Positions 38,801 to 50,900 of a stretch of 64,000 bases of DNA are shown in pieces. The stretch is from Sarcocystis neurona. Lineage: Eukaryota > Apicomplexa > Conoidasida > Eucoccidiorida > Sarcocystidae. The stretch spans positions 1-64,000 of the forward strand of contig KL647324.1 of the NCBI GenBank assembly GCA_000727475.1, given 5' to 3'. Every line of letters starts with the position of its first letter. Position 1 is the stretch's first letter. The notes beneath the pieces were generated by a model. The model was given only the letters and a program-made list of their open reading frames with translations, did no database searches and was not told where the DNA came from. The position numbers and the translations under genes were made by a program.

Positions 38801-41800
38801 AGCCGCCTGCAGCAATATACATGCGCGCAGGACACTCCCAGAATTTTTTGCGCATGCAGGCGTCGCTCTCTTCTTCTATCTGGACCTCTGCGTCTCTGTA
38901 GTGGACGTGTCCCTGCAGTAGCAGCAGCAGTGATAGCGGCACCAGCAGCAGTTGCAGCAGCAGTAATAGCAGCACCAGCAGCAGTAGCAGCGGCAGCAGC
39001 AGTAGCGACACCAGCGGCAGCAGTCGCAACAGCAGCAGGGACGCGTGCGCAGGGGTGTTCGACTGTGCGGTTCTATAAATAAATATACACATGCATGTAT
39101 CGCGGCTACGGTTGTAGGACTTGCGCGTGCATGTACAAATACCTGCATTCACGTCGTTCGCTCTCTCTCTGTGTTACATCTCTGTGTCGCTTTGCTGAAT
39201 ATATTAAAATGTGTGGGAGAGGCCAGGCATTGGCCCGTTACGTACGTCTTCGCGTAGGTGCCCCACAACAGAAGTCTCCAGGCGCACATGCGTCCACCCC
39301 AACGTCCGCTGCTGGCAATCGCCTCATCGGCTTATACAGACACACATATATATATATATATAAACGAGGCATATAAAGATATGTACATATGCAAATGGAG
39401 CACACAAAGGTATAGCTGTGTATTGTATGTATAGATACACAAGTGTGTGGGAAAAGTGCGTATGTACGTATATACGTATAGAGGCACACATATGTGTGTA
39501 TATATGTATAGGTGCCGTGTGGCGGCTGTTGTGTATAGCGGTGGAAAAATTGCAACTCCCTTGCATACGTAGAGGCATCTCCGCAGTTGCCTTATTCTAT
39601 GCGCCCATCTCTCTTTGTATTATATATATATATGTGTTCAATATATGTGAATCTATCTGTCTATCTATATATAGAGAGAGAGACGTAGTGTAGCGTATGT
39701 ATTCGTAGTGGATCGCCGTGCGGGCGTGTATATATGTATATACGTATTTATGTTGTACGTGGATACATTTTTGAGAGTGGTTGGGGTACGCGAGAATATA
39801 TTCGTACCCGTCGCCCGCTTTGTAAGCAGATACAGCGACTCCGGCTACAACGAGGGCAAGTACTAGGATAGTATACTACACTATACTGTTTGTATATGTA
39901 TGTCTATCTGTCTGTCTGCCGACATGTAATTCTCTATGTGTCTCTCTATATCTGTCTACCTGTATATTATGCCTATGTCTGTCTATCCATATCAGTGTAC
40001 GCATATCTTTCTATTCATATCTATCTATCGATTTCCGTCTGTCTTGCTGTATCTACGTATATCTGTGTGTATCCTCCTGCACCCATCTCTATCTATCTGT
40101 CTGTGTCTATGCACGTATATCTGACTACCTGAATCCATCTATCTATATATCTGTCTCTCCAGGTGACCTCCCTATCTACACCCATCCGTATATATATACG
40201 TATGTGGTGGCTCTGTGTGCGAGTATATCCGTTGACATGCGCAGCGCCTGGGCTGTGTGCGTGGATATTGTCTAGGAATGATCGCTCGAAGCGCTTTCTC
40301 TGCATGTGTAATATATTTTCGTGCACTTCTTCTGTGTGTCGGAGTCGCGGGACGCCCTTAGTTTGCACAACCCCACCCTCCGTCCCCTCCCGTCCGGCGC
40401 TTCCCCGCGCGCAGACGCAGGGGTGCGCAGCAGTGCGCGTGACTTTGCTGCTGCTTCGCCTGCGCAGCAGAGGAGCCTGCTGCAGTCCATCCGCTCGAAA
40501 AGGGAGCTGAGCTGCGAGTGCTGCAGATCGTGGAGTTGATTCACACGGCGAGGTACGTCGACGGATCATCGAAAGTTATCGAGGAGGAACCCCAACAGCG
40601 GAAGTCCGGGGCACGTGACGAAGGGAAGTGCGCGAGTTTCTCTCGCTTTCTGTCCCTTCCTGTTTTGTCTGTGTGATCAAACATACACCTGCACTTGTCG
40701 CTTTTCCTCGTCCCCTACGCGGACACCTCTGTGAGGTGTACAGACACCCCAAGTTGGCAGACGTACCACTCGCATTCCTTTCACTTCGGCCTCTTGCTGT
40801 CCTCTCCTGGTGGTTTTTTCGGTCCCGCAGTCGTGTCTAGACCCCCTTTCTCGTCCTTTCTTTGTTTCTTCCTTTCTTTTTGGACTTCGTCTCTCTCTCT
40901 CTCAGTCGCGTCTATGTGCTCTTTATCGTTTCTTCTCTTTTACTCTCTGTCTCTTCGTTTCTCTCGCCGTTCTGTCTACGTACATGCATGCATGTGGCTG
41001 TTTATAGGTGTGGTTCGCCGCACGCACACAGAGAGAAAAGTATTGGTGTGGTGCACTCCGGTGAAGGGGGGAGGCACATCACGGACGTACATATCTACAC
41101 ACATGGTGGTGCCTCGGTACACGTATATATACATGTACACGGGTATACATACATAGGCGCACACATCTACATATACGTTTGTATCAACATATTCTTCCAT
41201 ATATACATCTATACACACACACACACAGGTGCACACACACATGTGTATACCTACTATGAAAGACTCGCAAACAGATGTACGTACTCACTTAAATTACGTA
41301 TACACACATATACAAACACAGACACATATATATTCATCCGTCCATATACACATATGTAAGGATAGGCATATATGCATATATAAACAGGCACTAATATATT
41401 CTTCCATATAGTCATGTATACACACATACACACACCCCTACAAACACATATATACATACATATATATACGGTAATCCTAAACGTTTATACGCACTTTTAT
41501 ATATACACACATACGTATATATATAAACGCATACGTATCTTCATCCACATATATATGTGTGCAACATATATACACAGGCACCCGTACAAGAAGATACATA
41601 AGCACACACTGACGCATGCACATATATATACGTACAGGAATGTGTTTCAACTTATATTAATACATCCATATAAAAACATATATATATATACGCACGTACA
41701 GGTGCATGCATGTACATCCATGTAGATGTATATAGATATAGATATATCTCCAAACATATATGCACCTACCTATACGTCTATATATATATATATATATATG

Positions 41801-44800
41801 TGCTTGTGTGCACAGACATGTAGCCTTTATATGTTCCGCAAGATGAGTCTGTGAGTGGGAGGACTGGAAGCAGTAATGCGCATGCGCGGCTTTGCGTCCC
41901 TCCCATACCTACGTATCTACACGCATGTATATATTTATATAGGGAAGTATGCCTGTGTGTTCCTACATATATTCATATATCTATATATATATACATATGT
42001 ATATACAAATGTGCCCGTTGTCCCTACATAAATTTTTGTACATATATATATAGAGAGAGAGAGGGAGAGAAAGTGATATGTCTGTATGGGATATCGTCTG
42101 CCTTCTGCCGCATGCTGAAGAGAGCACCGGTATAAGGATATGTATACATATGTGTATATATATAAAAATATATGTATATGTATATGTATGTTTAAATGGG
42201 CTCCTGTGCTCTTGAAGTTCTTTTGAACGTGTATACATGTAAGTGTCCCTGCACCATCAGATATATATCTTATAAACAGCGTACAGACGGATTTGTAAAC
42301 TTCTTCCTGTCGCCCGGTCGACGAATAATACCGTCAAATATATATGCGTATATCTACTACTATTTCGTATATGTGTATATATATACACATCTGTGCCTTT
42401 GTAAATGTAAGTACGCACATATGTATATATACGTGTATATGTGTATTTGCGTATATATGTACATATGCATGTATACGTAGACGTGTATACACGTGTACAT
42501 GCGTATATACATTTCCACATATATATATATATACATTTGTGTATGTATATATTTACATATGTATAAATCCACGTTATACAATCTCGTGGCGCTGCAGCAT
42601 TATCCACATACATATCCCCATTAAACACACATATTCATACATATATACATATATATATAGCATAGACACATATGTATATATATTTGTATGTTAATGTACA
42701 TATATGTATGTGTGTATGTGCATCTATCTGTCTACCTATATATGTACAAAGTAGGCTTTCCTGTTTGTTGCTGCAGCGTAATGCACCTACATATACATAT
42801 ATATATGTATATATGTATATTTACTTTTATATGTGTGTGGAGCTACATATATATGATGTAGGCCTGTTTTTTCTTTGTCGTTGCAGCGTGAAGCACACAC
42901 AAGTACATATATATATATACACACTTCTGTGTATATATATGTAAACATATATATATATATATATATTCATTCATATATATATGTCTGCATATATAGGAAG
43001 TTAGGTTTTTTTTGTTTGTTGCTGCAGCATCCTGCACGACGATGTTATCGACGACGCGGACGTACGAAGAGGCCACGTGGCAGCGCACCGGCGCTTCGGC
43101 AATAAGAAGGCGATTCTCGGCGGAGATTTTCTACTAGCGAGAGCGTGAGAGAAATTGGTATATTCACGTGTTAACGCGCTTCCTACATAAAAATATATTT
43201 TCTCTTTTTTTGACGAGGAGACGTGGATCCATCGATGTTCTGATGCACTCGAGACGCCAGTGTCTCCTGTCTCGTCTCTTGCGTAGACCTCTGCACATCT
43301 TTTTTTAACGGCACATATATGTGGCTGTCATACAAATGACCTTTGCTGGAACTATCTATTCGTGTACGCATATAAGTATGTACATGTGTGTCTGTATACA
43401 TATATATATATATATATATGTAGGTGTACATCTTCATTGAATCTATCTATTTATGTATACACATAAGTATGTACATGTGTACCTGTGTATACATATATAT
43501 ATATATATATATATATGTACATCTCTGCTTCCCTCTCTCTGTGTATACGTGTGTGTTTACTATTGTAGGTGCTCTTCTGTCTTCAATGTATATATATGTA
43601 TATAATGTGTCTGCGTATGTCTATATATATATATGGCTACAACAACTTTCTTCATATCGACGGTGTCGTAGAGTTCCCGATTCCTGGTACATCCCTGTTT
43701 ACGTCCTTATGTACACGTCAGATTTATATGCGTGTGTCGACCTCTCTCTATATATATTCATATATATATATATATATATGTATACATATATATACCTTAC
43801 GTACTAAATCTACGCATATATATATATATATATATATGTAATTATAAATAGATGGATACGCCACCAATGTGTTATCTACATATACATATATATATATAAG
43901 CAAATCGATGAATGCGTGTATTGCTGCATTTTCGGCTGTCGCTGTGGAGTTATATACTTTGTAGTATAAGAGAGAGGAAGACGGGCACGATATATGTGTG
44001 CTTGTGTGAATATACCTATTTACGCTTCTTTCAATGTGGAAGCTCTCAGATGCATATACATAAGAAAATAAGTATATATATATTGTCCTATGTTGATCGG
44101 TGTATCTTCTGTGCTGCCGTTGCTGCTACTGTTGCGCCTGCCCTCGGTTTGTCTCCTCCGGTCGTCTCAGGCATCACACCAACCTCCACGTCTTGGCGAA
44201 CACATCTGTAATTGTCCACACACATCTATACATTTGAATATATACACACTCATATATATACACACATAGATATGTATATTGACATACATATATACATCGA
44301 TTTTTACGTATGTGATTTCCAACTACTGTCCACACATATGTATACACGTGAATACAAACGCAGCTATATGTATATATATATATACATTTGTATGTGTGTA
44401 ATATTTACCTTGTGTATGCGTATGTGCGTCTACCATATCACGTGCAAATCTTCATAGTATCTATTTATGTCTAAATCTGTATCTACCTATCTGTCTATAT
44501 CTACATTATGTATACATATGTCTGTATCTCTATACATATTTGTATTTGTGTATCTGTGGTGTGTATCAGTCTCTCCCTATATGACTTTATATGCACGTCT
44601 GCCTATTTTATATCTCTATCTATATCTGCACTTATCTATCCATACATGTGTAGGTCTATAATTGTCTATCTCTCTATGTATGTATATATGTATATCTGTA
44701 CCTATCTATCTATCTATGTATATAGGTCTATATTTATCTATCTCTGTTTTTGTATATGTATGTATATATGTATCGGTACCTGTCTATCTATCTATCTATA

Positions 44801-47800
44801 TCTCTCTCTCTATATATACATGCGTATAGGTCTAGATTTATCTCCTTCTATCTCTCTGTATGTATATATATATATATCTGTAAATCCATAATATGTATCA
44901 GGCCCTTCCTATATATGCGTAGCCGTACAAAGTGAATATATATATATATATGTATGAACATGTATATATGTATACATATATGTATGCGTGTTAATATACG
45001 AACAGGTGTGGACTGATATATCTGCTGTGTGTTGTAGTTGCCGTTTCCCTGCGCTGCAGACGCGGCCCATTCCCACCCCATGCGACGCATATAAACACAC
45101 CCTCCCTGTCTCGCTGCATATATATGGAGAATACTTGGGGATCCTTGTAACTATGGAAATGTCTATGCACACATATGTATTCCCCTACTTATGTACAACA
45201 TTTGTGTGTATACCATGTATATATATATACACGAGGATGTATGTGGCTGTATCTTTGCGCGTGTATATGCGTCTCTGTATCTGTTTCTTCTTCCTGTATA
45301 CATGTGTACATGTTTTTATTGCCTGGAATCCATATATATATGTATGGCTGTATCTAGGGGAATATATACGGGTTATCTGTGTGTATGGGCATGTGCACGT
45401 ATATGTGCATATGCGTGAATCCGTGTAGCACGTCGAAACGAAGAAGACAAGATATGTGTGTTTGTATGCCTCTCTGCGTAGAATGTCTCTCCATATCGAA
45501 GTCTGCGACACACTTTCTGTTGACTTTTGTAAGAAGCTGCGCGAATACGGGTACTTGTGAAGTATGTTCGCCGGGGCGCTCTCATACAAAAAGGGCAGTA
45601 CGCAGCGTATGAATAGACGCCGTATGAGGGTCAATCTCTCTATGTATTTCTATGTCCTTATCCCTCCAACGTACGTATTCTTATACATGTATAAAGTTCT
45701 GTACAAAATGTCCACGTACATATATACGTGTATGGATGGACTAGTATATATATATATGTATATGTGTATATACCTGTATATGGTTCTATACGTAAGACGT
45801 AGATATATGCGTGTGTATGGGTGGAGTAGTTGTATGTTGAGGGTTGTCCGTATCGGGTGTTAACGTGCAGGGGAATATTTTCCGCACTTATGAATGCGCG
45901 CCTATCAAATACTCACGTCTGTGTATGTCTCTGTGTGCACTAGTGTACGTTGTGTGCTTATGTGTCTCCCTCTCTCTCTACGTATACATACATATACGTG
46001 GATATGTGTGGTGATTGACCGGGTTGCTGTTTAACTTTTCCTCTCTATCTATCTATATATACATATATATGTATACACTAATCGATAGTGGTGCTGTTGA
46101 ATTTGTCGCTTTCAGTCTCTGTCTCTCTCTATATATATCTGTATGCATACTGATGAGTTTCATATTGCTGTTTGACTTCTCTTTATTTCTCCCCTGTCTC
46201 TGTCTCTGTGTCTCCACATATATGTGGATACTGGCTGCTAGTGCTGCTGTTTGGCTTTCTACTCTTCTGTCTCTCTGTCTCTGTGTGTATGTTTGTGGTT
46301 GATTGATAGGCCTGCTGTTTGACTTCCCTTTCCGTTCTTCTCTCTATCCCCCTCTGTCCGTCTCTGGACACGTTTGTAAACTGCTTGGTGATCCTCCTGC
46401 TGTTTAACTTTTCTTTCTATCTCTCTCTCTCGGCATAACAGGTGTATTTCTTGTAACTACTTCTGCTGTTTTCGACGTCGATACAGAAGCGCAATTGTGG
46501 CCTCGTGCGGCTCAATAGAAGTGATGGTGCGTATTTCTCGGGTGGTGGAGAGCCTCGTGGAAGGCGAGCTGCTGCAGGCTGCCTGTCGTCCGTCGGAAAT
46601 CCGTAAGGGTCCTTTACAGACAGAAGTCAAAGAGAAAGAAAGCAGCGGTCGCGCAGCAGCAGCGGGGACACGGAGCGACGCGACAACAGCAGCGCGAAGG
46701 CGTGGGCGGCACCAGAGGCCGGCCAGACGACTAACACAGCAGCAGCAGCAGCAACAGGCGCAGAAACGTCGCAGGTAGCAAGAACATTAGAAGCAGCAGC
46801 AGCGGCGACGCAGGCAGCGGCTGCGGGTGAGAAATGCGAGGTGCAGCAGCAACAGCAGCAGAAACAGCGAAGACGTCCCAGCAGCAGAACTAGAGAAGCA
46901 GCAACCGACGATGGCGCAGCAACAGGAGTAGCAGCAGCAGTCGTGGGCGAGCAAGAAGGAGACCCTCGTCAGCAGCAAGCGATACACAGAAGCAGTAGCA
47001 GCGGGAATGGCTGCCAACACCCGGCAGCAGCAGCGATAGCTGCAGGACCGAGCAACGGGGGACAAGTGTCGTTGTTATGCTCGTAGAAATGAGAACTGCA
47101 CATGAGGCGGGCGTCTCACTGCAAGAAGGCCGCGGGAGGGGGGCAGAATGAGAGGGAAGGCGGCTCCAAACGCTTCTTTAATATAAACGAAAACGAGGTG
47201 CAGCAGGAGGCGAGGACTTATTACGACTACAGGCGCAGTGAATAAATCTTAGCGTCACCAAAGGAAGAATATCTTGCAGCTTCAACAACAGTGACCTGCA
47301 GCAGCAGCAACTGCAGCAGCAGCAGCAATTGCAGCGGCAGCAGCGACAACAGCGGCCGCAAGCGCGAGAAAGCGGCAGTCGCAGAAGTTAGAGGCGCAAC
47401 GACCCGCAGGCGAGCACAAAATCTATGAAGACGGGAGAAGCTACTACGACACCTCAGCAGAGGCAGAATTCCGGCCGCAGAAAAGCAGCAGACGAAGAAG
47501 GCAGGACCAGCAGCAGTAGCGACAGTCGTGACCCCCCAGGATTCTCTCTTTTAATAAACATGCCGAGAACCAGAGAGAGAGAAAGGGAGGGGAGGGAGCA
47601 GAAGGAAGACAAAAAGTCAAAAAGAGAAGATATGAGAGAAAGACAAACAGACAGACAAGAAAGATTTGTCTGCATGTATACGTTTACCTCGACAAGCACC
47701 ACGCCAGTACATATTGCAGTTGTTTATATGGACGACGGCTACCTCATAGATTTCTCTATACGCAAGCATCTGCAGTCACATCCAGTCACCTGAATTCTGA

Positions 47801-47940
47801 AGCTGGACGCATTACCTTCTCTATCGGACGAATCTCTCTCTATATATATACATACTTCTATCTATCTCTCTATATATACATATATATGTATATAATATAT
47901 ATGTATGCCTGTGTGTGTACGCACCTAAACATATTCATAC

Positions 47941-47972
<32 letters not shown>

Positions 47973-50900
47973 ATACGTAGGGGATGAGATATCATATATA
48001 TATATATGTATATCTATATCTTTGAGATTGATGTATATATATCTGGGTGTCTGTGTATGTTAACAGGCGTCTGCATGTCGGGGGGTTGTGGCTTCTTCTA
48101 GAGATGTACGTGTCCGTGTTTCCTTGTATTTGCTTGCATGTCTCTCTGCCGCCGGCGGGCGCAGGGGCCCCCCTGTATATAAATTCAAGCTACTTCTTCT
48201 GTCTCCATAAAGGCGTCCCTATACACACGTATATGCATAGATACTTATATAGGCAAATAGATAGATAGATATATGTAGATAGGCAGGTAGACAGATAGGT
48301 AGGCAGGCAGACAGGTACATAGGTGGATAGTACATATACAGATGGTGCATAGATAGGTCGGGACATAGATAGATAGGTATATAGGTAGATAGAGAGGTAA
48401 TGATTTGCCTGTATACGTGCATGTCTATACGCGTGTGCCTCTGTGAACATATGCCTCTCTGTTTTATAGGCAGAAGACCGACCCTGCGGTCTGTGTGAAC
48501 CTAACCTACGTCTGTCTCCACACATGAATAGACATATATATACAGACGTCTTTATACACATCCATATATATATAGAAACACATACGTGTGTCTGTCTTGG
48601 TGTGATAATTTTCGACGGTTGTCTCCGCTGATGTGTCGGTCTTTGCTTCGTCGTCAGGGCTGTGCCTGCGGATGTGTACTACTTCTTCTTTTTGCATGCG
48701 CGTATGCGTGTGTGCTGCCCAGACGGGTCCACGCACGCAGGCAGCGGTGGACGTTTTGAGCGTCAGCGGAAGCCCCACCTGTGCACCGTCTCAGCGAAAG
48801 AAATTTTCTCCGTTTTCTCTCTGAACCCCACCGTCTGCGTTCCTCTCCCTTTCACGCAGACCTGCAGAAGGAGAGGAAGAGAGACCGAAAAGGCAGAAAA
48901 GAGAGCAGCAGCTTCCTTTGCTGCCTCGGGTTGTCGACAGGGACATGCGCCCGTGTGTGTGTGTGTGTGTGTGTGGGCCCAGCGTGTGTCCAATGTGCCG
49001 CTGCAACAAATTGGTCAGTGTTTCAGAGAAGGCAGCAGTACACGTACGTCTTTACGTGCATGTGCTAATCGACGTGGAATTCTCGAGAAAGAGGGAAAAA
49101 AGGAAAGAGAGTGGAAGGGAAAGGTGGAGACTTATATAATGTGCGTAGGTTTGTCGATACCAATATGCGTATGTATACCTATCTGAATCTATGTTTATGT
49201 GTGTGTGTGTGTGGCAGCAGAGACGTTTTCTTTATATTCATTTTTCCTTGACCTCTCGCGCCTGAAATGTCCTGTGGCTTTCATGCGTGTCAACGTGCTT
49301 CCTTGGCCTACGTGTATACATATATATATATACATATATGTGTGTGCACGTATGTATCTAGACATATGTATACACATCTAGTTGTGTATTATTATATATA
49401 TATATATGTAGGTGTACGTGTCCGTACCTGTAGCTCTCTATAAGTCTGTAGCTCCACATACATATATATATGTATATATGTATATGTGTGTACGCATACG
49501 TGCATGTATATACATATGTGTACATGCAGCACTGGCTCTCTAGATCTCAATAGGTGCACACACGCGTCATACGTCGACGTACATATATAAATGTATGGGT
49601 TCCTTAGTGTGTGTATTCACTCCCACATACATGTATGTACAAAGTCAGTCTATATCTTTGTCTCTGTGTGTGGATCTCGGCATACACATATATATTTATG
49701 GGCGCAGTTATCTTGCTGCTGATGGCTGCTGGCGCAGGAAGTGCTCTGACGATTTACTTGACGAAGACATATCACAAGACGGCCTCACTCATAGCGGAGT
49801 CTTGTGCGTGTGTCGCCCTTTTGGGTAAGATGACCGGGTTCTCCGTAGGCAAGATCTCCGTTTCTGCGTAGATTCATTTATATGAGTGTGTACGTCCGAG
49901 GGTGGAATATATGTATACGTCTGTGTCGACGACGGTGTTCGGTGGACTCCTTTTGGAGGGGTTCTCCATCTGTCTGCAGGCCTCTTTTCTTCCGTCTCGC
50001 ACGTGCGCCTGTACGAATCTGTGCAGGTGTCTCGTCTCTGTGTCTGTCTCTGTGTCTCTCTGTTTTTCTTTCCGTGTGTATAACTGCTGCTTCGAGACAG
50101 AGGAAGAGAAACGGGCAGAGAAGAAGAAAGCGGTGGTCGTGTAGACACTTCGGACAGGTGTAGACTGCAAGCATCTGGTAGTATCTATATAGAGATGACG
50201 AGGCGTATATGTGCGGGCAGAGGAAAGACGGGCAGGTGCCAGGCGCCAGGATTTACGGAGATAGTTGACGGCGAGAACTGCCTACGTGTGACTGTTGCGA
50301 CAACGTGCGCGGCTGGCGCTGCCTCATTTACGTCCCGCCGCCGCTGCTGCTGCTGCTGCAGTTTTGAGGGCGTCGGGGACGCTGCTGCTGGTTGCCTGGG
50401 GCTGTTGGTGCATGCGGCTCCCGCGCGCTTGCGCTCATTTTTCACCGACGGCACTGGTGGCGTCTGTGCGCTGCTGCTGCGTGCCTCCCGTCTGCTGCTA
50501 CTGCAGCGCGCCGCGGCTCCTGCTGCTGCTGCCTGCGCGAGGCTGCTGCTGTTGGCTGTGCGCGTGCGCACTCTTCCCCGCAGCAGCGGGACTTCGTACC
50601 TGCTTTTTATCTGCTGGTGCTGTCGCGGCCTTTTCTGTCTCTCCGCTGCTGTTGCTGCTCCCTTTCTTCCGCTCTGTTGCTGTTGCTGCTACCTGCCTTC
50701 CTTCAGCTGCTGATGCCACTTCCTTCCCTCCTCAGCTGCTGCTGTTGCTGCTTCCGCCTTTTCCTCCTCAACTGCTGCCGCTGCTTCCTTCCTTCCCTCC
50801 TTAGCTGCTGCTTTTGCTGCATCCCCGTCTCTCGGTCTGCTGCATGTTTTATTGCACAGGAGGTTTGTCACGGCGGTGGGTAGACTGGAGCCATCAGCTC

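Noticed and set aside
47719..47745. VYMDDGYL peptide resembling the reverse transcriptase YxDD box
   Set aside because: No other reverse transcriptase motif lies nearby, the upstream frame is Arg/Glu/Lys repeat, and it sits inside intron 7 of the synthase gene. Chance match.
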